From Verrucomicrobiota bacterium (GTDB taxonomy: Bacteria; Verrucomicrobiota; Verrucomicrobiia; Chthoniobacterales; JAFAMB01), in assembly GCA_019239825.1 (NCBI GenBank), contig JAFAZK010000147.1, positions 1 to 39,746 on the forward strand: 39,746 nt of DNA, read 5' to 3'. Below are positions 8,818-17,031 of the stretch, one piece after another (position 1 is the first letter of the stretch; every line of letters begins with the position of its first letter). Position numbers and translations under genes: made by a program. The notes under the pieces are model-generated. The model made no database searches. It had not been told where the DNA came from and worked only from the letters and a program-made list of their open reading frames with translations.

Positions 8818-8992
8818 GTGCTCCGTAGGAGCTAAATCTTTATAGCCGTGGAAAAAAATTGCGGGTTAGCTCCGTAGGAGCGGCATATATCGACAATATT
8901 TGCTCACCCCAATTCGCCTTGCATGCCGCTCCTACGGAGCTAGCCGCGGGTGAGATACGGTGGGCTATAAAGATTTAGCTCCTACGGAGCAC
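8818..8992. repeat. Nested REP-like inverted repeat, copy 1
   Basis: The outer arms (8818-8847 and 8963-8992) are perfect 30-bp reverse complements. They contain GCTCCGTAGGAGC followed by TAAATCTTTATAG. The inner arms (8862-8886 and 8923-8947) repeat the same hairpin unit and also pair with each other. The whole can fold into one long cruciform or RNA stem, and each of the four GCTCC-GTA-GGAGC units can fold alone. Copy 2 is at 18053-18241. The layout matches a pair of REP doublets (BIME or REPIN type), which are spread by REP-associated tyrosine transposases. No transposase gene is present here and no clear target-site duplication is seen. Confidence 0.92.
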
Positions 8993-9105
8993 GCTGACCG
9001 TTGCGACCTTCTGTTAACGTTTCTTCGCAGTTTCCTGTTTCTCATGGCCGGGTACCTACATGAAACAGCGGAGAGCCCCTTAAACTGAGAAAGCGGCTCT
9101 CAAAT

Positions 9106-9120
9106 TTACCTCACAGGTAA
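9106..9120. promoter_or_regulatory. Perfect dyad TTACCT-CAC-AGGTAA, possible operator
   Basis: Perfect 6-bp inverted repeat with a 3-bp spacer, 119 bp before the start of the binding-protein gene. The same dyad with spacer GGC occurs at 16635-16649. Both are intergenic, which suggests a shared regulator; the regulator is unknown. Confidence 0.45.
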
Positions 9121-9238
9121 TAAATTTATACAGGCTCCGCCCGCGAAAGCTCCCCTAGTCGGCGTTCGGATCCTCATTCCGGCAGTTCAGACATTTAGCA
9201 ACTACTAACAGCTCAATCGTGCATTCTGTGAAACTGAT

Positions 9239-10378
9239 ATGCCTATAACTAAATCCTGGTTACTTAGCTGCTCATGCTTACTGCTTGGGCTCTGTGTACC
9301 TGCGTTCTCGCAGGATACGATCAAGATCGGCGAATTCGGCTCATTAACGGGAGACAACGCCAGCTATGGCGTTTCGCAAAACCAAGGGATCCAAATGGCA
9401 GTCGAAGAAATCAATAATTCTGGTGGCGTGCTTGGCAAAAAGCTCGACCTGACGGTTGAAGATAACCAAACCAAGCAGGGCCAGACTACCACGATCGTCC
9501 GGAAGTTGATTTCTCAGGACCACGTGGTGGCCTTGCTGGGAGAGGTTGCGTCATCAAAGACTCTGGAAGCGGCGCCAGTTGCGCAAGAAGCGAAGATTCC
9601 GCTCATTGCGACCGGAGCCACTAACCCGAAGGTGACTCAAGTCGGTGACTACGTTTTCCGGGTTTGCTTCATCGATGACTTTCAGGCGGTCGTCATCGCG
9701 CGGTTTGTGCTCGAAAAGCTACACAAAACGAAGGTCGCCTTTATGAGCGACGTAAAACAGGATTATAGTGTCGGCCTCACCCACTTTGCCAAGGACTATC
9801 TTGAAAAGAACGGCGGCCAAGTTGTCAAAGAACAGAGCTACAGTTCGGGAGACAAAGATTTCCGAGCTCAGTTGACCGATATCAAATCGGCCAATCCGGA
9901 CGTAATCCTCATAACCGGTTACTATCCTGAAGCATCCCTGATCATTCGAGAAGCCCGGCAGTTGGGAATTAAAGCCGCATTTGCCGGCGGTGATGGCTGG
10001 GATGGTGCGTCGTTGATTCCCGTGGGTGGCAAAGCCATCGAGGGTTCCTATTTTTCGAACCATTTTTCTACCGAGGACAAGTCAGCTGCGGTGCAGCAAT
10101 TCGTGGAGAAGTACAAAAAGAAATATAATAAACTGCCCGACGCTTTTGCTGCCCTTGGTTACGATTCCGTTAATCTCCTGGCAGACGCGATTAAACGGGC
10201 CGGGAGTACCGATCCTGAGAAAGTGCGCGACGCGATTGCCGGCACCAAGGATTTTCCCGCGGTTACCGGCAAGATCACGATAAATCCCGAACGCAATGCA
10301 AACAAGTCGGCGGTGATCATCACCATCAAGAACGGAGCGCTGCATTACTTTGAAACGATAGAACCAAAGTCGACCTAG
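9239..10378 (+). CDS. ABC transporter substrate-binding protein, LivK/Leu-Ile-Val type
   Basis: A 379-residue periplasmic binding protein of type I fold (Peripla_BP_6). The signal peptide is clear (MPITKSWLLSCSCLLLGLCV, then PAFSQ). The mature protein opens with DTIKIGEFGSLTGDNASYG, as expected for the branched-chain amino acid/amide/urea family, followed by AVEEINNSGGVLGKK and the ligand-pocket region LLGEVASSKTLEAAPVAQEA. Conserved C-terminal motifs are also present (AALGYDSVNLLADAIKRAG and TGKITI). It is an orphan: no LivH/M permease or LivG/F ATPase lies nearby. It is followed after 28 bp by a secreted propeller protein and then by a sensor kinase, so it may feed a distant transporter or act in sensing. 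The ligand is unknown. Confidence 0.92.
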   Translation: MPITKSWLLSCSCLLLGLCVPAFSQDTIKIGEFGSLTGDNASYGVSQNQGIQMAVEEINNSGGVLGKKLDLTVEDNQTKQGQTTTIVRKLISQDHVVALLGEVASSKTLEAAPVAQEAKIPLIATGATNPKVTQVGDYVFRVCFIDDFQAVVIARFVLEKLHKTKVAFMSDVKQDYSVGLTHFAKDYLEKNGGQVVKEQSYSSGDKDFRAQLTDIKSANPDVILITGYYPEASLIIREARQLGIKAAFAGGDGWDGASLIPVGGKAIEGSYFSNHFSTEDKSAAVQQFVEKYKKKYNKLPDAFAALGYDSVNLLADAIKRAGSTDPEKVRDAIAGTKDFPAVTGKITINPERNANKSAVIITIKNGALHYFETIEPKST

Positions 10379-10406
10379 CTATCAACCTTCTTCAGCTGAA
10401 TCGGAG

Positions 10407-11693
10407 ATGCGTGAATTTTATAACCTCATAGGTAAAGCCGCGGCGTGGTTGACGCTTGCCGGCCCTGGCAGGAAATCGTCGGCGCTGAGGCCATCCGGCA
10501 CCGTATTCGTCGCTGTCGTACTATTTTCCGCAGAACCGGGGCAAGCCGCATCGCCGGCCATCGAGCCAATGACGGTTGTCAACGTGCAAGCGGAGACGGG
10601 CTACTTCCAGGATCCGTATCCAGTGCACAAAGCCCCTGCTAATTCACCCGAAATTCAGCTGATTTCAGGCACGACCCCGGCACTCTTGAACGGCGCTTAC
10701 CCGCTCCAGCCGCAAGGCTTTCAGGCACTGCCGGTGGCTATAAATCGAGACCCATTGCAGCCAGAAATAGACAAGGCTGGCTCGACCTTTACCAACTATC
10801 AGAACCTGGACATGTTCCAAACTTCCTCCGGCGAATGGCACATGGTTCTGGCGATCGGTGTAATAAAGGACGGCGCCCCTCACTACTGGACGGTCGTTGT
10901 CCACGCTCATCCAGATGTGCCGGCAAAGCCGGGCTTGGCTCCGACTCAGTGGACAGCCGACACTGTGCTGTCCGGATCATTCTCAACGTTTCTGAATGGT
11001 AACTACGACTGCAAATACTTCGAAGACAAAGGCCAGCTTTACCTAGTCTACGTAGAAAACCTGAAAGCCAACCCGGTGCGGAATGGGATTGTCATTCAGC
11101 CGATGTTGTCACCAGCTAAGCCAGCGCCGGTTGCTCCGACACTTCTTCTACAACCGAATGAACACGGCGGCGGTTTCAACTCCGAGTTATACGCAAATAC
11201 CACGGCCAAGGTCATTGAAGTGGCCAATCTGGCGTTTATAAACAATAAGTACGCCCTGGCTTATTCAACGGGCGCATATCAAACGGCGGGGTACAAAGCA
11301 GGCGTTGCCTGGTCAGACACCTTGTTGCCTGAGCCAGGCCCAACCTATCGAAAAGTGCTGATGAAAGATACGCATGGGGTTTGGGGAAATCCCGGGCATC
11401 AAGAGGTCCGTTATCTCTTGCAGTCTCAGGAAGTCGATTGGCCCAACTACTGTGGTGACCAGGTTATCGGACCCGGTGTACCCTCACTCAATCAGAGTCC
11501 GGGTGGTAGTTGGTATCTATTCTTCGGAGGATTCGCTCCGAAGGACACTCCGCCCATCGGGGGCGGCGCGTTTGAAGCAAGTCATCGCAGGCCTTTTTAT
11601 TTGGGGCTGAAGGTAAGTGTCCCGGCTGACGCCCGTGTAGACAGCGTTTCTGATGCGGAACTTGCGAGTTGGATCACAGAAGAAGCGCAGTAA
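10407..11693 (+). CDS. exported five-bladed beta-propeller protein resembling GH43
   Basis: A 428-residue protein, probably exported: a hydrophobic stretch (GTVFVAVVLFSAEPGQA) lies at residues 31-47 behind an unusually long N-terminal region. The body has recurring strand patterns such as FTNYQNLDMFQTSSGEWHMV, DCKYFEDKGQLYLVYVENLK and FINNKYALAYSTGAY, then WYLFFGGFAP. This resembles the five-bladed propeller of GH43/GH32-like sugar-active enzymes (display of sugar, 'YxLxYS', GPGVPSL). The acidic catalytic residues cannot be assigned with confidence, so it could be a non-catalytic relative. It starts 28 bp after the orphan binding protein and is probably co-transcribed with it. The fold call is an inference from the pattern. 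Confidence 0.7.
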   Translation: MREFYNLIGKAAAWLTLAGPGRKSSALRPSGTVFVAVVLFSAEPGQAASPAIEPMTVVNVQAETGYFQDPYPVHKAPANSPEIQLISGTTPALLNGAYPLQPQGFQALPVAINRDPLQPEIDKAGSTFTNYQNLDMFQTSSGEWHMVLAIGVIKDGAPHYWTVVVHAHPDVPAKPGLAPTQWTADTVLSGSFSTFLNGNYDCKYFEDKGQLYLVYVENLKANPVRNGIVIQPMLSPAKPAPVAPTLLLQPNEHGGGFNSELYANTTAKVIEVANLAFINNKYALAYSTGAYQTAGYKAGVAWSDTLLPEPGPTYRKVLMKDTHGVWGNPGHQEVRYLLQSQEVDWPNYCGDQVIGPGVPSLNQSPGGSWYLFFGGFAPKDTPPIGGGAFEASHRRPFYLGLKVSVPADARVDSVSDAELASWITEEAQ

Positions 11694-12122
11694 TGAGCAT
11701 TTTGAGAGATTTCGACCTTCGGATTTCCCAAAAGCGCGTCAGTACAGGTTCCGCTCATCAATGCGAGCTGGACGCCTCCGGGTAGGTCGTTCGGCCGGAG
11801 AATCGATTAGCCGAGTGAGCAATTGCCAACCATAGGCTCGACCGAGGTCGACCCCAACTTCTTTTCTAGCAAGATATTACACTGACCCGGCTATCGCGGG
11901 CTCGCCGCGCGAATAGAATGGAGAAACCAGTATTCCTCTCACACGTCTTGACCTGTGTTGCCGAAGGTTTGGATCCGCGATCACAAACAGCAGCGCCGCG
12001 TCTTCCAGACTCGCAAGGTTTGTGGATCCATAGGTGAGTCACTTAAGTGGTAAAAACTCTAGCGGGTTTTGTGGAGGCCGGTTTTTTTGAACAACCAGGC
12101 TCTAAAAATACCGTTGAGGCTG
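11694..12122. other. Intergenic region before the hybrid sensor kinase
   Basis: No gene is supported. Two dyads are visible. TCGACC-GA-GGTCGA is at 11838-11851. A longer imperfect pair is GATCACAAAC at 11979-11988 against GTTTGTGGATC at 12018-12028, about 100 bp before the sensor gene, and could be an operator. GGAGG at 12073-12077 would serve a TTG at 12087, nine bases downstream and in frame with the sensor kinase, an alternative to the ATG start used here. Confidence 0.45.
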
Positions 12123-15100
12123 ATGATTAGAATGATGTGGAGACAGCCTGCATTTCTCAGAACGATTAAGGCTTTCGCGCTGCTCGGTTTTCTTTTCAGC
12201 GGTGGGCTTCACCTGGCCACTGCTCAAGAGTTTGGCCACCCGCTTTTTCACAGCTTCGGGCTGGGAAATTACGGCCCGATCGGGCAGCTTTTTGCGGTGA
12301 CTGAGGATGCCCGAGGTCGCATGCTATTCGGTTGTCGAAACGCCATTTTGACATTTGACAATTATCGATGGGAAACAATTGCCACACCGGAGACCGGGTC
12401 CATCAGCGGGTTAGCGATCGACGATGCCGGGACAGTCTGGTTCAGCACCAGCACTCAGATCGGTTATCTGTCTTGGGTCGGCAACCAACGTCGTACGGTT
12501 AAGGTATATAGCGGTGCATTAGGTGCGAACTCCAAAGTCATCTGCTTTGATCACAAAATCTATTTTGCCACCGAGAACGGTCTGTTGATCTGGCATAGTG
12601 GCAACTTGTCTGTCCGGCCTTGGACCATCGATTCGATCAATCCCTCTTCTCTGACGGTTTTTCATGGGAAGATTGCTGTCGGGAGCCGAAACGGTTCCAT
12701 TTATGAGCTGGCGGGAGACCGGTTCAACGAGATTGCAGAAACGCCAGAGAAAGATCCAGGGGCGGTTCGCGCAATCGTGGACTGTCCGATCGGAGATGGA
12801 TTAGTCATAAAACAGACGGGTATTTTTCAGAAGATAGGATTTAACCTGGTTCCATGGAGAACGAATATTGATTCCTCGCTGGAAGGTTCCAGCATATTCA
12901 GTGCGAGGTGGATTCTGGGAAAGTATTTGGCAATTCTCGTGCAGAGCCGGGGCATCTTCCTCGTGGATGGAGAAGGCCATCTTGTTGAAAGTTTTACCAT
13001 CAATAACGGCCTGACCGACGCCGGTTTCCAGGCACTCGGCGAAGATCGGGACGAAGGGCTCTGGACGTGCAGCAATACCAAGATTTTCCGGATCCAGTTC
13101 GGATCAGGTTGCACGGTGTTCGATCACGAATCGGGACTGCCAGGTGGCTCTATCGGCGAAGTTGTCCGGTTCCAAGGGAAGGTCTACTCTGGAGCACAAC
13201 GCGGGGTGTATGTGCTGCGAACAGATGCCAGCACGGCAGAGGCGTCACGTTTCGTTCCATTCAGCGATCGAGATGTGGCAGTTAATGGGATCACTATTAA
13301 TGGGGGTGCTGCTTTCGTTTACAGTAATTCCGGCACCTATTTGCTTGATCCGGCCAGCTCAAGGCTGAACCAGATTGGACCCGGCGCTTTGTATATCACT
13401 CCCTCAAAGCTCGATTCGACACGCATTTTTTTAGGGACAGCAACAGGAGTGCAATCGATCCGAAAATCCAATGACCAGTGGCGCTTCGAGGGATCCCTAC
13501 CTTCATTTCCCTACGCAGTTGAGGGGATAGAGAGCGATGCAGATGGTAACTTGCTCGTTTGCACAGACAACAACGGGTTTTACCGGGTCAGGTTAGCAAA
13601 AAACGCATCCACTGCTTTTCAATCAGCGGTCGTGGAGCCCCTCTTAGACCGAGAGGATACACAAGTTCCGTCCGGGAATGGCTCGATTTGCTTTTGGCGT
13701 GGAAAGACGTTGCTGGTTGGCGCCGATCGCGTCTGGCAGCTAAGCAACGACAGCAACCGACTGGAGCCTTTCGAGCTGACAGTCAAGAGTCTGCCTTCGC
13801 GCAAAATTTCTTCGATCAATGTGAGCCGGCTCACGGATGATTACGTCTGGGTCGTTAGCAGACCGCCCGGCGCTGGCCCACGAATTGGGTTTGAAGTTGG
13901 TAAGCTATATCAAAGCGGCAAGTACGAGCCACTGTCACACCGCGTCACCTACCCCGCAGGAGTTATTTATAGTATTTGGGACGAGAATATTGATGGAGAA
14001 CCGGTTGTGTGGATTGCCGGCGATTATGGCCTGAGGCGCATCAACTTGGACCGGCCCGCGTTCAACACCAGAACATTCGACGTTTATTGCAACGAACTTA
14101 TACCGGCAGATACGCCACCCACGACGGTCCAAAACGGTCAGAATCTGGCGCTCAAATACGACGACCGAGATTTTCAAATCTCGTTCGGGACGGACCACTT
14201 TAGTGTCGGAAATGAACTGTCCTACTGGGTGCAGCTTGAGGGCCAAGTCAAGCGAGCGTTTGCGCCGACTACTTCACCGATTTGGCGGTCCGGCGCTCTC
14301 AACGAAGGGCGATATCTGGTCCACGTAAAAGCTAGGGATAGCAATGGGGTGGAAAGCAAAGAATTCACATTCGGTTTTACCATCGCGCCTCCCTGGTACC
14401 GCACTGTCTGGATGAAGATCGGTTGGGGAGCGCTAACCATTCTTGCTTTCTATTGCTTTAATCGCTGGCGGACCTGGAGGCTGAGATTGCGTCAGCGCGA
14501 GTTGGAGCAAACGGTGGAATTGCGGACCCGAGAGTTACGCGATAACGAGATCCAGCTCAGGAGTGCCAAAGAAGCCGCCGAATCAGCCCGTCAGAACGCA
14601 GACAGCGCCAATCGGGCAAAAACGGTTTTCCTGGCTAACATGAGCCACGAGTTGAGGACACCGATTAACGGGATTCTTGGCTACGGACAACTCCTCCTGC
14701 GACGCCTGGACATCAACGCCGATGTTAAAGCGAAGATAAAAAGAATCATTACTAGCGGAGAACATCTGCTCGGTGTGATTAACGAGGTCCTTGACCTTTC
14801 GAAGGTCGAAGCGGGAAAGTTAGCGGTGAACTTTCGCTCGGTTGACTTGCGCAAATTTCTCGCCGGAATTGTGGACGAATTTGAAGTCCGGGCTAGCGGG
14901 GCGAATGTTCGTTTCGTTCACCAAATTCAAGGTAACTGGCCACCTTCGATCGAAACCGATCCGCTGCGTTTAAGACAGGTTCTGTACAACTTACTCGCAA
15001 ACGCTTTCAAATTTACCAATCAAGGCGAAGTCGCCCTTCGCATTACCATCGAACAAACCCGATTAATTTTTCAGGTAAAAGACACCGGCAAAGGGATCTC

Positions 15101-15743
15101 CCAATCAGATTTGCCGTTGATTTTCGAGCCATTCTATCAGGCAACTAGCAACGATCCCAAGAATCAGGGCGCGGGACTAGGACTGCATATCACCAAGCAG
15201 GTGGTTGAACTGCTTGGTGGCAAAATATCTGTAGCCAGCGAACTCGGGCATGGTTGCAGCTTTACCGTCGATATCCCTCGTCGAGACGCCAGTCCGGTTT
15301 TTCCCAAATTGGAATCTCGACAAATCATTGGCTATCAAGGACCGCGTCGGAAGATTTTGATTGTGGACGACGAGTTACTCAATCGTCTGATGTTAAGAGA
15401 GCTTTTATCGCTTGTCGGCTTCGACACCGCCGACGCCAGCACACCTAGAGAAGCATTTAGTCTGCTTAGAGATCACGTTGACGCGGTAATCTCCGACATT
15501 CGAATGCCAGGATACGACGGACATACCTGGTGCCGTGAGTTAAGATCGGCTCCGGAGACTAAGCACCTGATTATCATTGCCTCATCCGGGAGCGTATTTG
15601 CTGATGACCAACGTCTGGCTCTTGATTCCGGTTTCACCGATTTTCTCCCGAAACCAGTGATGGAAGAAGAATTATTTGAGACGCTGGGGCATCATCTGAA
15701 ACTGAACTGGATCTATGCCTCGCCGACTCGAGTACTTGAATGA
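12123..15743 (+). CDS. hybrid two-component sensor kinase with periplasmic beta-propeller
   Basis: About 1206 residues counted from ATG 12123. The order is: signal anchor (AFALLGFLFSGGLHLATAQ); a periplasmic two-component regulator propeller to about residue 680 with repeated motifs such as GLLIWHSGN, DEGLWTCSN and NGFYRV; a Y_Y_Y domain (LKYDDRDFQISFGTDHF to ARDSNGVESKEF); and one membrane segment (IGWGALTILAFYCF). After a coiled coil come HisKA (MSHELRTPINGILGYG, His near 842), HATPase_c (NLLANAFKFTNQG, DTGKGIS, GAGLGLHI) and a terminal receiver (ILIVDDE, SDIRMPGYDGH with Asp near 1125, LPKPV). All catalytic boxes look intact. Unlike Bacteroides HTCS proteins it has no AraC output domain, and no response regulator lies nearby. 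Such propellers often sense sugar polymers. The start is uncertain (TTG 12087 has a better Shine-Dalgarno). Confidence 0.93.
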   Translation: MIRMMWRQPAFLRTIKAFALLGFLFSGGLHLATAQEFGHPLFHSFGLGNYGPIGQLFAVTEDARGRMLFGCRNAILTFDNYRWETIATPETGSISGLAIDDAGTVWFSTSTQIGYLSWVGNQRRTVKVYSGALGANSKVICFDHKIYFATENGLLIWHSGNLSVRPWTIDSINPSSLTVFHGKIAVGSRNGSIYELAGDRFNEIAETPEKDPGAVRAIVDCPIGDGLVIKQTGIFQKIGFNLVPWRTNIDSSLEGSSIFSARWILGKYLAILVQSRGIFLVDGEGHLVESFTINNGLTDAGFQALGEDRDEGLWTCSNTKIFRIQFGSGCTVFDHESGLPGGSIGEVVRFQGKVYSGAQRGVYVLRTDASTAEASRFVPFSDRDVAVNGITINGGAAFVYSNSGTYLLDPASSRLNQIGPGALYITPSKLDSTRIFLGTATGVQSIRKSNDQWRFEGSLPSFPYAVEGIESDADGNLLVCTDNNGFYRVRLAKNASTAFQSAVVEPLLDREDTQVPSGNGSICFWRGKTLLVGADRVWQLSNDSNRLEPFELTVKSLPSRKISSINVSRLTDDYVWVVSRPPGAGPRIGFEVGKLYQSGKYEPLSHRVTYPAGVIYSIWDENIDGEPVVWIAGDYGLRRINLDRPAFNTRTFDVYCNELIPADTPPTTVQNGQNLALKYDDRDFQISFGTDHFSVGNELSYWVQLEGQVKRAFAPTTSPIWRSGALNEGRYLVHVKARDSNGVESKEFTFGFTIAPPWYRTVWMKIGWGALTILAFYCFNRWRTWRLRLRQRELEQTVELRTRELRDNEIQLRSAKEAAESARQNADSANRAKTVFLANMSHELRTPINGILGYGQLLLRRLDINADVKAKIKRIITSGEHLLGVINEVLDLSKVEAGKLAVNFRSVDLRKFLAGIVDEFEVRASGANVRFVHQIQGNWPPSIETDPLRLRQVLYNLLANAFKFTNQGEVALRITIEQTRLIFQVKDTGKGISQSDLPLIFEPFYQATSNDPKNQGAGLGLHITKQVVELLGGKISVASELGHGCSFTVDIPRRDASPVFPKLESRQIIGYQGPRRKILIVDDELLNRLMLRELLSLVGFDTADASTPREAFSLLRDHVDAVISDIRMPGYDGHTWCRELRSAPETKHLIIIASSGSVFADDQRLALDSGFTDFLPKPVMEEELFETLGHHLKLNWIYASPTRVLE

Positions 15744-15755
15744 CTTTTTCGCCGA

Positions 15756-16481
15756 TTAGCCATTTCTCGGCGTACCATCCTCTATCCCAAGCTTCCCGCT
15801 GATGCGACGAGCGGTGGCCAGACGAGCGTCCGTCAATGGTTGGTAGGCAGACCGGACCGCCGCCACTACTTCCAGCGGCGCGGTGGACACCGATCCGCTA
15901 TTAAACGGCGGATCCGGTGCATATTGAATCTCGAGTTGTATCTCTTGTGCCTTCTGCGTGCCGCAGATCAACTCAGCCACCCGCAATGCGCCGTCGATCC
16001 CAGCAGTTACCCCTGCAGCACTTACTAGATTACCATCCACCACTACCCTTTCATCGACGGGAATGGCTCCGAAGTAGCTCAACAGGTGGAAAGCGGCCCA
16101 GTGGGTGGTCACTTTTCTGCCTCGCAACAAACCAGCGGCGCCGAGAAGCAAGGCTCCTGTGCAAACCGAAAAGACATACCTCGCATTCATGGACTGGCGA
16201 CGAATGAACTCCAGAGTCTCTTCGTCATCCATCAGCGCCTCTTGTCCCGGGCCTCCAGCCACATGCAGCAGGTCAAGCTGACCTACTTCCGCAAACGTTT
16301 TTTCCGGGGTCAGAATCAATCCACGTCCATCCCGTAATGGTCCCCTTTCTTTGGCGATGCTGACGCAGGCCGCATTCGGGATTCTGGAAAAAACTTCGAA
16401 TGGGCCCGTAAAATCGATCTGATCGACTCGTGGAAAGATCACTGAGCCGATGTGCAGCTGCACTGATTGTGTCTGATTCAT
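15756..16481 (-). CDS. DJ-1/PfpI-family protein, isonitrile hydratase-like
   Basis: A 241-residue DJ-1/PfpI superfamily protein. Motifs are typical of the InhA-like isonitrile hydratase branch: VQLHIGSVIFPRVDQIDFTG, GPFEVF, HVAGGPGQEALMDDEE, the nucleophile elbow SVCTGALLLGAAGLL (catalytic Cys), TTHWAAFHLL and AAGVTAGIDGALRVAE. Isonitrile hydratase turns isonitriles into N-formamides. The same fold is also used as the amidase-like half of AraC regulators, but no HTH domain follows here. I chose ATG 16481 (MNQTQ); a GTG at 16550 would add 23 residues with no family match. It converges on the hybrid kinase with 12 bp between stops. The palindrome TTACCTGGCAGGTAA lies 154 bp upstream and may control it. 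Confidence 0.88.
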   Translation of the reverse strand: MNQTQSVQLHIGSVIFPRVDQIDFTGPFEVFSRIPNAACVSIAKERGPLRDGRGLILTPEKTFAEVGQLDLLHVAGGPGQEALMDDEETLEFIRRQSMNARYVFSVCTGALLLGAAGLLRGRKVTTHWAAFHLLSYFGAIPVDERVVVDGNLVSAAGVTAGIDGALRVAELICGTQKAQEIQLEIQYAPDPPFNSGSVSTAPLEVVAAVRSAYQPLTDARLATARRISGKLGIEDGTPRNG

Positions 16482-17031
16482 GATGTTGTACCCTAATGGT
16501 GAGGCGTTTACGTATCCTGGATACAATGACCGTCTGCCGTTAGACCTCACTGTTCAAATACCTCGCTGTTAATAAAAGCAAACGCCGACATAAAGTGAAA
16601 AGATTCAACTAAGACCAAACTTCGCTTCCTTTTATTACCTGGCAGGTAATTGGTAGGGAATTCCGGTGGCTGCTCTGGTCTTGGATCGATATTGGAACGT
16701 GCTCGTGACGAATGACTCTGCGTTCAGACGCTTATCTGATTGAAGGGGATCAAGGGCTGACGCTGACTCGATGCCGGGTTTTCGGATCGGGAGGCAGCCG
16801 TCTTCGCAGCGATCCGCGGGCTCGGCCGTTGCAGCCGGCGCCTGGCCTGTTGCCGCCACTTCTGTGCCGGCTGTTCTTCCATCCCAACGAGCCGATGGAA
16901 CCAGCGGCGAGAACTCGAGATTCGAATCCTCTCGGCCACGCGGGAGCCCCGTTTGGCGTAAATTCAGTATATTCAAATTGCTATTGGCTTGAGATGAAAC
17001 GCGTTTTCTGCGGTCATCGTCCGAACGCCGA
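16482..17031. other. Intergenic region with dyad and tRNA-like relic
   Basis: I find no supported gene in these 550 bp, although frames stay open on both strands because of local base composition. It holds the dyad at 16635-16649 and a degenerate T-loop-like segment around 16905-16945 (ATTCGAATCC followed by CTCTCGGCC). An AT-rich patch at about 16960-16987, just before the barrel gene, could hold its promoter. Confidence 0.5.
16635..16649. promoter_or_regulatory. Perfect dyad TTACCT-GGC-AGGTAA, possible operator
   Basis: Perfect 6-bp arms with a 3-bp spacer; one further base pair (A/T) extends the dyad to 17 bp. It has the same arms and spacing as the site at 9106-9120. It lies between the divergent isonitrile-hydratase-like gene and the outer-membrane barrel gene and could act on either. 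Confidence 0.48.

Larger units (their letters stand above)
8612..9238. other. Intergenic region with REP-like element and dyads
   Basis: No convincing gene is visible in these 627 bp. The stretch contains a small hairpin (GGCACC at 8677-8682 pairing with GGTGCC at 8693-8698), which may end the LysR transcript. It also holds the nested REP-like element at 8818-8992, a 7-bp stem (9071-9077 with 9095-9101) and the TTACCT/AGGTAA dyad at 9106-9120. The last two lie within 170 bp of the binding-protein start and may control it. Confidence 0.6.
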
